From Blattamonas nauphoetae (Eukaryota; Preaxostyla; Oxymonadida), in contig JARBJD010000015.1 of assembly GCA_033064195.1 (NCBI GenBank), forward strand, positions 1 through 64,000: a DNA stretch of 64,000 bases, read 5' to 3'. This document shows positions 36,409 through 47,755 of this stretch, one piece after another; within the stretch, counting starts at the first letter, position 1; each line of letters starts with the position of its first letter. A model generated the notes under the pieces. It did no database searches and was not told where the DNA came from. It saw only the letters and a program-made list of their open reading frames with translations. The position numbers were made by a program, and so were the translations under genes.

Positions 36409-37020
36409 TTACGTAACTCGGTTCAGAAGAGGGTGGATGTCTGATAGTGTGGCTTCAAATCTCAGCTGACGGTCGTTCATGAGGTTGAAGGCTTCGAGCA
36501 TCGATTTTTGGATTTGCATGATTTCTGCGAGACGCTGGTCGAGTGTCGCAATGTCTGTCAGTTTCCGGGCATTTTGATTCTCACATTGTCCGATAGCCTT
36601 TTGAATCAGTGCCAACAAACTTGAAGCAATGCTCTGAAAGAGAACAGAATTTGAGGATGAGACGAATGAGGAACAAACCCTCAATCCAACCGAGCTGTGA
36701 GAGGAGACAATGCTAGAGAGGATCGACACAAGACCACACGATTCTGCAATCGCACAGCGAGTTGGAAGTTCATCCAGATCTGACGGGAAGAGACAATGAG
36801 AGATGAGAAAAGAGTTGAAAGAAAAAACACTCAAAAACACTCATCGAGGATGAAAAGAATGAAATGATGACACATCAGAAAAGGGAGAAGAGATACTCAA
36901 GAATATCAAACCTGCTTCCAAAAATGTCCGAATCTGAGAAAGAAGTGGCAAAGTCTCTTTTTCTGAACAATTCCGAAGCGATGAACAATATCTTCGAATC
37001 ACTTCTTCCTGCATCAACAT
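36409..37020 (-). CDS. small intron-bearing host protein, helical
   Basis: Three exons on the minus strand. Start MLMQEEVIRRYCSSL at 37020. The first intron runs from GTTTGA (after FLEAG, near 36913) to CCCGTCAG near 36782. The second is about 45 nt, GTTTGT...TTTCAG near 36682-36638. The last exon ends NDRQLRFEATLSD...NRVT at 36409. The last part is a heptad-like helix (LDQRLAEIMQIQKSMLEAFNL). Both introns have GT-AG ends and keep the frame as far as I can follow. No known family; its 3' end lies about 100 bases from the Polinton border. Confidence 0.6.
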
Positions 37021-37113
37021 ACAGAAGAGATGAAAGAAAGGAAGAATCAATGAAATCTAGATTTGTCAATCATCAGTGGGAACAATTGGATACGATCGGA
37101 CCATGATTGGGAG

Positions 37114-38276
37114 ATGCCCCCAATCACTGAGCTAACCCTTCCGAGCACATGCCCCACGATCTATGGAAAGGGCACTGGCATGCTGATTGTGCTGATGATC
37201 ATGTTTCTGGTGTTGTTCTTCGTTTCTGGGTCGCTGCTCTCGGAAGAGCTGATTGTGTCTAAGTTTCAACAGAATGTGCTGAAAAAGGGATTTCTGCTCG
37301 GGATGGGATTGTTCTACCTGTTGCGGTCGATGATGCTGGCGATCACATTCCCACACAACACTTTCACGAACAACTTTTTCTGTTTCAACCTACCCCGCTA
37401 TTTGTATCTTTCATCGTGGCAACTTTTTCATCTGTGGCTGCACATGTCGCTGATCCGCCGACTCTCGCCTCGCCACCACCGTATTGACCCTGTTTCGATA
37501 GTTTTCATTGTTGTGAACATCTCGTCGTTCGTTCTGAGTCTGATCACGTCAATCATTGTCTCCGTGTGCCTCCTCCTCTTCTTCTCAGCACCTCTTTAGA
37601 CTCAATCGACAAAATCGACGCAAACGCCAGTCCTGTCGCACATCAACAATTCGCTGGTCTATGTTGTGATTCTGGTTCTCATGCTGTACTATGCAATCCT
37701 GCTCTCGCGAGCGATCAAACGTGCTCACAAGATTCCGGCGCTTCGTTGGCGTCTGATTGTGCTGCTGATTCTGACGCTGTCGCTGAGTGTGTTGCACATC
37801 TTCCGCTGTGCCTGGAACATGACGTCGATCTTCAAGAAGAACTACATCAAGAACCAGTGGGATGTGGCCTTTGCGAAATGTGTGAATCATGACGAAAATT
37901 GGTTTGTTTTTCGATCGCTCATTTCGTGTTCTTCAGCTCAAGTTGGTATAATCTCTACTCGTGGTTCTACGTGATCGTTGACGTGATGCCTGGCGTGTTG
38001 CTGCTGGGGACGTGTGTGATTATCTCTTTCCCGGCGAGCCAAACAGCGCAAAGACAGAAGAAACCAGCCGAACTGACCACATCCACCGCGGCCACTCACA
38101 GCAAATCTGTGAAGAAAAGAATACGTGTTATTGATTCGGATGACAGCCATAAATACTTTGAGGGTGAAGATCAAGATGCTGATCAGACTTTTGCATCGTT
38201 TCAAGACGCGGTTTATGAGGGAGACGATGCGGAGGAAGAGTTGGAAGTTCTGGGAAGGGAACCACGTGGATTCTGA
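37114..38276 (+). CDS. multi-pass (seven-helix type) membrane protein
   Basis: Three exons joined by two mini-introns: 37564-37599 (36 nt, GTGTGC...CTTTAG, phase 0) and 37902-37936 (35 nt, GTTTGT...CTTCAG). Both restore one frame. The product has about seven hydrophobic helices (MLIVLMIMFLVLFFVSGSLL, VSIVFIVVNISSFVLSLI, LVYVVILVLMLYYAILL, LIVLLILTLSLSVLHIF, VDVMPGVLLLGTCVIIS and others) and an acidic cytoplasmic tail (DSDDSHKYFEGEDQDADQ). The layout resembles TOM1/THH1- or GPR137-type seven-helix proteins, but I see no signature that decides it. The ATG at 37114 is the first that keeps helix one complete. Confidence 0.7.
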
Positions 38277-38482
38277 TTATTCACTGTCCATCCATCACTG
38301 TTTTCTTTCCGTGTGTTGTCGTCATCTTTGTGAACCATCGTGATTCTTTCATGTTTCTCAACTCTTTCTCCTCCAAACTGTCACTATCTTATTTTACATC
38401 TCTTTCTTGAACCAATTTTTGCCTTTTGTCTTCATTCGCATTCATTTCACTCAAATAATGGAGAGTTGAAAAATCTCGCAAA

Positions 38483-39593
38483 ATGCTCACAATGAGCTTA
38501 ATCTTCGTTTTCATCGTCTGTGGTGTTGCATCCAAACGAACGCTCGTTGTTGGCCACCGTGGCAACGGATGTTCGCAACCAGTTTCTCCTTTCTCCTCGT
38601 CTCATTTTAACTCCAGGGATGCGAGTCCGCAATCCCTGAAAATACTGTTGAATCTTATTTATCAGCTATCGAAATGGGTGCAGATGTGTTTGTCTCCTTA
38701 TTCTTTTTTTATTTAACCTCCTCCTCGATTTCTCTCATCAAGCATTGAAATCGACGTTTGGCTCTCAGCCGATAACGAAATAGTCATCACTCACCGCGAT
38801 AAATGGGCAGACAACGAACGCCTATATCCTTCCATTGTCACAATGAATAATGACACGATCCCCACTCCTTCAGATTATTCGCACAGGGATCGATCCCGTT
38901 TTCCGGTCAAAGCCGCTTGGTCTCGAGACAGGCCAGATCCGAACATGTACCTCTCCCAGCAATATTCCACCCCACACACTCCCCTTACCACAATTCCACT
39001 TCTCCGTGAAGCTCTTCAAGCGGTCTGTCCAACTGGCAAAAAAGTGTGATTCTCTGAAGTCGCTAACCATTATTCCAGCTTGTCGTGGAACTCAAAGCCG
39101 ATCGAGAGGACATAGGACGACTGGTTATGACTGAGATTGAGAAATATGCCAGTTTCGATTGCATCCACGCAATTTCCTCATTCTATTGGAGCAAACGTAT
39201 GCCATTCTTCCCCTCGCACTCTCCCCCATTCTCCTTCTTTCAGACCAAGTGTTGGGTGGATACCACTTCGATCTACTCAAACCCTTAAAAGACGATCCCC
39301 GTGTCAAGCGAGCCCTCCTAATCCAAGTCCCCCATCCTGACGGCGTCACCTCATTTATCAAAGCTGCCAAATATTACAATGCGTCATATCTTCATCCTTC
39401 GTGCAGAATGATGAACCGATGGACGGAAGCAATGATGCAAGAAGTTCACCAAGCGGGGTTGGAAGTGATGTGTTATTTTGGGAGCCAGTCGATGGATAAA
39501 GAGGCGGATTTTGTGAAGGCTATCAACAAGGGAGTCGATGAGATCTGCACAAACAGTCCCAAGAGACTCAGGAACTTGATCGACAAACTTTAA
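38483..39593 (+). CDS. glycerophosphodiester phosphodiesterase family protein
   Basis: Five exons with introns at 38582-38616 (35 nt), 38688-38742 (55 nt), 39044-39078 (35 nt) and 39197-39243 (47 nt), all GT-AG and all frame-restoring. The protein starts with a signal-like MLTMSLIFVFIVCGVASKR. GDPD hallmarks follow: VVGHRGNG; PENTVESYLSAIEMGADV then IEIDVWLSADNEIVITHR (catalytic His and metal-binding Glu/Asp); LVVELKAD; a late EVMCYFG; and GVDEICTNSPKRL at the C-terminus. The enzyme hydrolyses glycerophosphodiesters to glycerol-3-phosphate and an alcohol. About 310 residues, usual for the family. Probably secreted or in the endomembrane lumen. Confidence 0.9.
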
Positions 39594-39785
39594 AGCAACT
39601 GACCATTATTTTGTCCTAGATTTACGAACTCTGACTTACAGCACGAGGTCTCCTTGTGGAGCAGCTAACCATAACTCTTTTTGTTTCTTCTATTCTTTTC
39701 TGTCCTGTTTCATCTTCTTTTATGGTTTACCGATGAGGTTCGATTATTCTCTTGAGTTATCTGTTTCAAAAATAGTTATTATTGG

Positions 39786-40555
39786 TCAATTCATGATAAC
39801 AATATTGGGCGGCAGTGGGCGCGACGACGGATTGGGCGTTCGATACGGATCGTCAAGATATGTAAACCTGTCAAGATGATCTGAACAAAAATGGTGAGAG
39901 AGGGAAAGAGACCAATTGTGGTTGGGGTATATCTATTAGATTGGCTATATGGGGAATATCTTGACTGTTGGAGTGGAACTGTTGATGGAAATTGGTTGTA
40001 ACCATATTGTGGTTGTTGAACAAATATATTCGGAGAATTCACACGTTGAGTTGGAGCTGAGTAGGATGGTTGTGGGTAAGTGTACCGTGTGTTCGAATAC
40101 GGATAATATGAGTCAGATCGAGGAATCGCACGATGGGAGAATGGGGATGAGGACGTCTGAACATCTACTCCAGTCACTGAGGGAGGGTATCGTATGTCCT
40201 TGAGATGTGTTGCGGCAGGAGATGCTAATGGGGTGTGAACAGACTCACGAGGAGGTGGTGTCTCAGAGTCGTCTTCGTCAGCGATGGGGATGGTATTGGA
40301 TGTGATTGAGAGAGGATGGGAAAAAAGACGGGTAACAAAGACAATGGAGAAGAGTATCATGCAACAGAAATGAATTGGAAGAAAAAGAACTGAAAAAGAG
40401 GTGGGTTCGTAAACAGCTTGAAATCTGAGGAAGAAAATCACGAGAACGACAAGAACAGGAAAATTCGAAATTAACAAGCATCTGAAGAGACGGTAAGTGG
40501 ATTTTTGTTCATAAAAAGGAATATTGAAAGAATGACGCGATAATCTAGGATTCAT
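39786..40555 (-). CDS. membrane protein with PY/Ser-rich tail
   Basis: Two exons. Start MNPRLSRHSFNIPFYEQ at 40555. Two hydrophobic segments (VLVVLVIFFLRF and LFLPIHFCCMILFSIVFV) are followed by a long disordered tail rich in Tyr, Pro, Ser and Gln (YYPYSNTRYTYPQPSYSAP). A 32-nt intron at 39881-39912 (GTCTCT...GTTCAG on the minus strand) joins to a final exon ending YRTPNPSSRPLPPN and then IVIMN, which matches the tail's style better than unspliced reading. The gene is divergent from the starch-binding protein 47 bases away, so they share a promoter region. Function unknown; the PY motifs could bind WW domains. Confidence 0.65.
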
Positions 40556-40602
40556 GGTTTGATCGACTCACAAGCTCTCTCCCTCGTCTTCATCACGTGT
40601 CG

Positions 40603-43248
40603 ATGTCATCAATAGAAGGTACATCCTGCTCCTATATCTCATTATTCTCATTCATAGTGTTTTTTTCTCTGTCCCCGTCTGATGAGGGGAGATATGTCCC
40701 TGTAGGTTCAGTCGAAGCCTTATTCAACTGGTTTGCCCATTATCATCCTCAACCGTGATGTTACCCCTCTTTTGTTTGTAGGAACGCAACCACTGGCGAC
40801 GAAGAGTTATACGATGAAAATCCCGAACGACCGTTCCACGAAATCCCCTTCCAACTCCCGTTCGATACCCAAATTGAATTCAAGTTTGTTGACACAAGTT
40901 CAGGAACTGTTTGTGATTTTATAAGTTCTGAATACCTTACTGGTTTTATTTTTGCTGTCAATAGCAATGGGAGACAGGTCTCAATCGGATCATCAGAATC
41001 CCTCCATCATTTGCTCAGTGCAAGTCCCTTCATTTGACAACGAGCTTTAATGTTTGCGATTTATCGATTTACTTCAACATAATACTAGACTCATTGTAAT
41101 TGGGAACTCACCGATTCTGATCTAACCATAGGATCTGGATCAGGATGGTTCATCAAGAAAGATTCGGAAACCACGGTCACTGACGATACTGACACGCAGC
41201 AGAAACAAATTGGAGAGGAAGAAAAAAGCCAAAAGGAAGAAGAGGAGAGGATTGCGAAAGAGAAGGCAGAAGAGGAAGAAAGAGTGAAGAGAGAGGAAGA
41301 AGAACGAAAGCAGAAGGAAGAAGCAGAAAGAGAAGAAGAGGAGCGTCGACAGAGAGAGAAGGAAGAAGAAGAGAAACTAAAACGGGAAGAAGAAGAGAGG
41401 ATTGCGAAGGAGAAGGCAGAAGAGGAGGAAAGAGTGAGGAGAGAGGAAGAAGAACGACTTGCTCGTGAACAAGCCGAACAAGCAGCGAAAGAGGAAGAAG
41501 AGAGAAAGCAGAAAGAGAAGGAAGAAGAAGAGAGAATTGCGAAGGAGAAGGCAGAAGAGGAGGAAAGAGCGAGGAGAGAGAAGGAAGAGGAAGAGAACAA
41601 ACGAAAGGAAGAAGAGGAGAAGAGAAGGAAAGAGGAGGAAGAGAGACTGGCCAAGGAGAAAGAGGAAGAAGAGAGAAGACAGAAAGAAGAGGAAGAGAGA
41701 AGGCAGAAGGAAGAGGAAGAGAGACTAGCCAAGGAGAAAGAGGAAGAAGAGAGAAGACAGAAAGAAGAGGAAGAGAGAAGGCAGAAGGAAGAGGAAGAAA
41801 GGAAACAGAAAGAAGAAGAAGAGAGACTCGCCAAAGAGAAGGAGGAAGAAGAGAGAAGGCAGAAGGAAGCAGAAGAGCGTCTCGCTCGCGAACAAGCCGA
41901 AGAACAAGAAAGGAGGGAGAAAGAAGAAGAGGAACGAATTGAGAAGGAGAGAGCGGAGGAAGAAAGGAGAAGGAAGGAAGAAGAGAGAAGACAGAAAGAA
42001 GAAGAAGAGAGACTTGCGAAGGAGAAAGCGGATGAGAAGGAAAGGGCGGAGAAGGCAGCAGCCGAACAGAAACGAAAAGAGGAAGAAAGGAAGCAGAAGG
42101 AAGAGGAGGAACGAAGACAGAAGGAAGAAGCAGAAAGAGCAGCACGGGAACAAGCGGAAAGAGAAGAAGAGGAGAGAAAACAGAAAGAGAAGGCAGATGC
42201 AGAAGAGAACAAGCGAAGGGAAGAAGAGGAGAGGAGACAAAGAGAGGAACAAGCACGCGTCGCCAAAGAACAAGCCGCTGACTCGATCCCTCGCGTCCCG
42301 TTCACAACCACCACGCCCACGCTCTCCGCCTTCCTCGACACAAGCGAAGCGAAACAAGCGCTGGCTGGAAGCACAACAAAAGGAATTGTTACTCTGTTTT
42401 CATCAGCAAGTCCGCAAGGGAAGAAGAGGGAGAGGAAAGAGAAGGAAGAAGAGGAGAGTGGGGTGTTGGAAGATGAGGTGACGTTGAAGGACGAAAGAGG
42501 AAGAGAAATCAAAATGCAGAAGTTGACAAAGGATCGAAAGCTCGACGAAGGGAAGCTGGCAGACAGGGAAAGCAGAATTCTCGAGAAATCCGACGAGAAG
42601 AAGGAAGAGAAAGTGGAAGAACGAAAGCGTCCACACCACGAACACAAACCACTCCCTCGTGAATTCCAAGCGATGTTAGAAGCTGAGGAAGGGAGAGATG
42701 CGAGAATCGAAAGGGAGAGAAAGGAGGAAGAGAAGAGGCTGATGGAAGAGCAGAGGATCAGAGAACAAAATGACAAGAAAAGCGAGGTTCTCGCCAGAAA
42801 GCTTCAAACAGCAGCAAAACGCAAGGAAAAGAAGAAAGAGGAGAAGAAGAAGGAAGAGGAGGCTGAGAGAGCGAAAGCGAAGGAGATTGAGAAGAGTGTG
42901 ATTTCTGGAAGGATGGTTGTGGAATCTCGTGTCTCCACTCCCAATACCGCACAACAGAAACGAAAAGCACAAATCAAGAAAGAGATGAAAGAGAGAAAGG
43001 AGGAGAGTGGAAGAAGAGATTCAGAGACAGTCACAAGTCAGAGAAAGACGAAACACACGACTGATCGAAATAAGGAGAAGAAGACGAAAGGGAAGGAGGA
43101 AGCACCAAAGAAGGACAGCGGAAAGAACAAGAAAAACCGCAAGAATCTCAACCCCAACAAGGGGATGAGAAGAATGATTCTCGTCGGAGTGGCGGCTTCT
43201 GTTTGCGTTGTTGTGGGAGCCAGCATCTTCATGATGAATCGTTTGTAA
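40603..43248 (+). CDS. CBM20-like domain, long charged coiled coil, C-terminal membrane anchor
   Basis: Multi-exon. Exon 1 (40603-40618), intron 87 nt, exon 2 (40706-40730), intron 51 nt and exon 3 from 40782 give GSVEALFNWNATTGDEELYDE, then IPFQLPFDTQIEFKFVD, which fits the middle of a starch-binding CBM20 domain. Later borders are uncertain; one more intron probably ends near 41090 (ATACTAG) before NWELTDSDL. Residues from about 41180 to 43130 form an uninterrupted Glu/Lys/Arg-rich helix built of degenerate EEERxxKEEE units. The end is a single hydrophobic segment (MILVGVAASVCVVVGASIF) with four residues after it, a tail anchor. It could tether glycogen or starch granules to a membrane. Confidence 0.7.
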
Positions 43249-43595
43249 CACACTCACTTGTCTTCACCATCCATTTCGAGTTACTTTCAGTACTTAAGAC
43301 TGATTTTGTAATATGTTGTAGCGTGACTCGTTTAAGAGATCTTTTCAGAATCTCTGGAGACGGGGCGGAAGATTCGTTACGATCCTTGACAAATGTGTCA
43401 ACGAGTTCGATCTCACCATATTCCTTCTTTTTCGTGGAAAAATTGGACTATATCAAAAAAATAATGATATTCTGGAACGAAGAACAGAAAGATATTTGTT
43501 CAGAAGTCACCGGACCATGTGAAATAGGAAATGAGAATCTGGTCGGAACAAAATATTGATACTGATAGAAATAATGATTAAAAGACAGCAGATCA
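43249..43595. other. intergenic, nothing recognised
   Basis: Short gap between two convergent genes. The only ORF here is short and overlaps the preceding gene; no RNA or repeat structure seen. Confidence 0.5.
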
Positions 43596-45378
43596 CTACT
43601 GTCCGAATTTTACATTCAAATTTGGGCACAGTCTTTTCAGTTTTCGCGTAAAACCAGTGATTTTGGGCATGCCACCAACGAGGAGTGTGAACTCCGAACC
43701 GCCATTGTGTTGGGCAACCGCGAATTTCGGAATATAATGCACAAGCCCACTTGCATCGATTTCTGACGCAGTTGAATGAATATCGAGTGTTGACAAGAGT
43801 GGACAGCCTGTCGTTAAATAAGAGAGAGATTGGTTCGTAAGCTCAATTTTCCCGATAACCAATGTTTGGAGACATGGACATCCGTAATCTGTTGTCATAG
43901 TGTGTTCCTTGACGTCTGCAATTTCATATATCATCGGCGACGGACTTGGGTTTGGGAAGTCGTGTTGGCCTTTCGATGGCGACATTGGAGAGATTGCCGA
44001 GGTCGGAGAAAGGAGAGGCATGTGGGATATATCAACAAACTGAGGCGGAAGAATTTTCGGACGGATTGGCTCAGGCACTTTCGGTTTTGCGCGCTTCAGT
44101 TTTGGTTTCGGTGATGAGTCGGGTCCCTTGGCAGTTTCGTCGTTTGAAACAGGAGTAAGGGGAGCTGTGGCTGACCGAGAGAGTTTCTTTGTCGCTTTGG
44201 GTCGAACTCCTTCAACAAGAGTGAAGAGGTGTTGGTGTGCTTTTGAGAGTTGGGGATCTTCGCACACAACGCCAGAAATGAACATACAAGCGGAATCGGT
44301 GAGTTTTCGGCAATTTGTTACATCAAGATGCGTCAGAGCACGACAGCGACGGCATATTGCTGAGATTCCGGCGTCAGAAATAAGTTGGCATCCCCAAAGG
44401 ACGAGTTTCTGGAGGTTTGGACATGAAGTCGCGATGATGGCGCAGCCTTCATCGGTGATAGCCGCTGTAGGTATTCAGAGATGATTGAGAGTGATTAATA
44501 ATGAGAAAGGGTTGATGGAAATCAACTGATGTTACAGTAAGATAGCGGAACAAAAACAATTGTAAAATCGAAGAGAGTTACATACCACAATTTGTAAGAT
44601 CCAGGTTGTGGAGAACAGCATTGAATGTCGGTGTGAGGTTCCTGAGGAGAAACGACAGCATTCGATTCGACAAATCCATGCAATTAGAGAACGACAGGTC
44701 CTTCACAAGAAACGCTGACGCCCTCTTTTCATCTCGTTCGAAAGGAGAGCTTTTCTTCGGATTTGTAATTTTGGAACAGTTTGACATGTGTAGTGTCATT
44801 TCGAGCGGGCGTTGTTTAATCGTAGAGACAGGAGTGGCAGCAACTGTGGCAAGAAAGATGTCCGACAGTTGGGTTTCTGAGAAATCAATTGATGACAAGC
44901 GCGAGGGGGAAATAAAGAGTTGACGGAAGGCGAGTGATATGTCGTCAGATAATGTGCACCCGGCAAGGCCAACTGACTCCAATTGAGGCATGTTCTTGAT
45001 GAGAATCTCAAGAATCTTGTTGGTTACCTGGGTGTAGGCAAGATTAAGAGAAGATATGTGTGTCCATCGAACACAGGCTTTCGCTTGAGAGAGGGGGGTG
45101 GAGAGAGGGTCATAATGAATAGTGAAAGAGAAATGAAGTAAAAAAGAGAAAATTCAATGAATAGGCATACAAATTATTGTATCAGTTATCATTTTATGAG
45201 AAAAATTGAACCTGGTGAAACAAGTCTTGGCAATGGTGATTGCTGTTTTTGAGATCGAAGAGACAAGGAGATAGAGTTCGTGATCGTCAGAGTGTCGACA
45301 TAGAATCGATAAAACAGAATAGAACTGTTCCATCAATTCGGATCGCCCAATCTGCCCACAATCTGAACAGCGAACCAA
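43596..45378 (-). CDS. leucine-rich-repeat protein (AMN1/FBXL Cys-containing type)
   Basis: Three exons. Introns at 45084-45170 (87 nt) and 44465-44585 (121 nt) have GT-AG ends and keep the frame. Repeats of the Cys-containing LRR type follow one another: WTHISSLNLAYTQVTNK, LESVGLAGCTLSDD, LHNLDLTNCAAITDEG, NLQKLVLWGCQLISDAG, ALTHLDVTNCRKLTDS and, after a long Pro/Lys/Ser-rich disordered insert (KPKLKRAKPKVPEPIRP), LQTLVIGKIELTNQSL and LSTLDIHS. Proteins of this class often act as substrate receptors or scaffolds; no F-box is visible in the N-terminal 70 residues, which are helical with a Cys pair (VRCSDC). Start at 45378 chosen as the first ATG in frame. Confidence 0.8.
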
Positions 45379-47755
45379 CCAAACTTGTTGAAGTCTTCAA
45401 ACTATTCCAGAAAATGCGACACCTGTTTCAAAATCGCAGAAATGGGCATCACCAGTTTCTGTACACTCTTCAATCAAAACCATCCAAATCTAATAATTCC
45501 AGGAACAGAGTGAGAACCAGTCAGAATTAACATGTTGGCAAAGAAAGGGTTCGATCTCCTTCCTTGCATCTTCTTTCTGTGAGAATCTAGTCTCGGACTG
45601 TCTCGGATTCCAGCCATGATTTTTCTCTCGCTCCTTCTCTGCCTCTTTCAACCCATCGTAACCATCACTCCTCGAACAATTTATCCAACAGATTTGCATT
45701 CACTTCTGGAACGCCTATCTAACACTGCAGATCTCACATCGAATGAAATTGAACATGTCTCACTTGCAGAAGGAACATACCTTGGAACCAACATCGAAAT
45801 CAATCACCGATCTCTTGAATTGTCGGGAAATCGGATGAACAAAAGAATCCCACCAGGAACCCAGATTGTCCTGGAATTCATCTCAGAAAACGACCTAAAC
45901 GAAGAAATGTTCGCCGTGCACGATCGGAAGAATTGCGTCTTCTCGTTGACGAACTCAACATTATCTTTGAAGTGGATGCACATTTCGCTCAACGCCAGAA
46001 CTGAAGAACCAAGACCACAGAAGAACAAATCTGGAACACCAAGGCTGGCGATTGTTTCAGACAGCATGCTGACAATATCCAAAAGTGAAATTGAAGTCTC
46101 GTCGTGGACAAGTGCGATTCTGATTTCTCCTTCGACATTGGAGGAATCGTGCATGGACTCGTCAGTTTTGGTTCAGAAATGCTCGATCTCGAGTGAAAGA
46201 GGCGAACTGGCTGGTGTTGTTGAAACGTCAGCATTGCCACATGTTCCTGGATCAGTCTCGGTGTCGACGATTGGATGCTCATTCGACTCATCTCGGATTT
46301 TGGGACAAGACGGGATTGGCCTCTCCCTGACACGACCAGCTCGAAAAAACAATGATGAGTTCGGAAGCATCTCGTCATCGCTGATAGATTGCTCGTTTGT
46401 GAACATGAGTTCGATTGGGTCTTCCCGCCAGCCACACCTTCCCCATTTGTCACAAAAGATGTTGGGATGTGTTGTATCGCGAACAAGTTCGCATTTGTCG
46501 GGATCAACGATTCGGGATGTGAACAATGGAGGCTCTCTTTTGTGCTCGAATTCTTCGTTCTCGTCCCTCCTCTCCTCCCCCGACCCCGACACCGACGAAG
46601 AACCAACCATCACTTACCCCAACGGCACTACCGAATCGTTTGTTGATGGTCGTGGTTATTATTTCTATGCGAGCAGTGGCGATAAAGACACCTCCGTGAC
46701 CATCTCGCACTGCCCCTTCATCGGAAGCAAGTACGACGAATTGGACCGCCCACTCACATTCTTAAATTATTTGGGCACCATCAAAATCCTCTCCTGCTCG
46801 TTCACAGACATCGCTTACGCACGACACTTCCACGAAGCCATGGGAGGAGCAGTCAGCATCTCTGCCACTACTCCAGGATGTGGGCCAGTGACCGTTCGAG
46901 CGACAAACTTCACTCACATCAGAGCAGACCAATACGGAGGAGGGATGTGTCTCATCACCTACAACCATGCCACAGTTGTCGACTGCTCTGTTGAAGACAG
47001 TGACACCTTCGAAACTAATGATGTGAACGTTGCTGGGCTTATTGTCCGGACATTTGATACAATTTATCCCGCAACCCTCACAAATCTCAAATTCAAGACT
47101 TGTCTCTCTACTTCTTACACTGGAGGGATGCAAGTCGACTGCTATGGACCCGTCGATCTCTCTGACTGTCTCTTCGATGATTGTTGTACATATGTCATCT
47201 ATTATACTAAATCTGGCGCCCTCGATCTTCGACTCTATGGGAACGCCCAAACGTCCGTCACACGACTCAATTTCACTGATTGCTGGAGTCCCGCTTTTGC
47301 CGGTGGAATGTGTATGTATGCATCATGTGATGTTGTCTTGACTGATCTCCACTTTTTAAGATGCACACCCGACAAGCATTGGGTGCCCATAACGAGAGGA
47401 GGAATGTGGGCTTCCAGTCGCAACGAAAATCTAACAATAACCCTCAAAGACTGTTCTTTCGTCGAATGTGAAGGGAGACGTGTGGGTGGTGCTGCATTCG
47501 AAATGGTCGACTTTGGCTCATGTGTGGTCACAGACTGCCTGGTGAAGGATTGTTATTCAGTCGCAAAAGGAGCAATCACTCTCAACCAGACCAGAGACCA
47601 ACCGTGGTCGATCTCGCTCTCCAGAGTCACGTTCATCAACAACTCATTTGTCCAGACCGAAGATTCTTCTGTTTCGATGAACACTGCAGAGGCCCCAACG
47701 GCATTTGTTGATGTGCATCTGAACTATCTCGATGGTCATCCTCGACCAACACTGT

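Noticed and set aside
41091-42776. 561-residue Ser/Leu/Phe-rich open frame on the minus strand and overlapping frames
   Set aside because: Antisense of the Glu/Lys/Arg-rich coiled-coil gene. The low-complexity codon pattern keeps other frames open; no start signals or domains.
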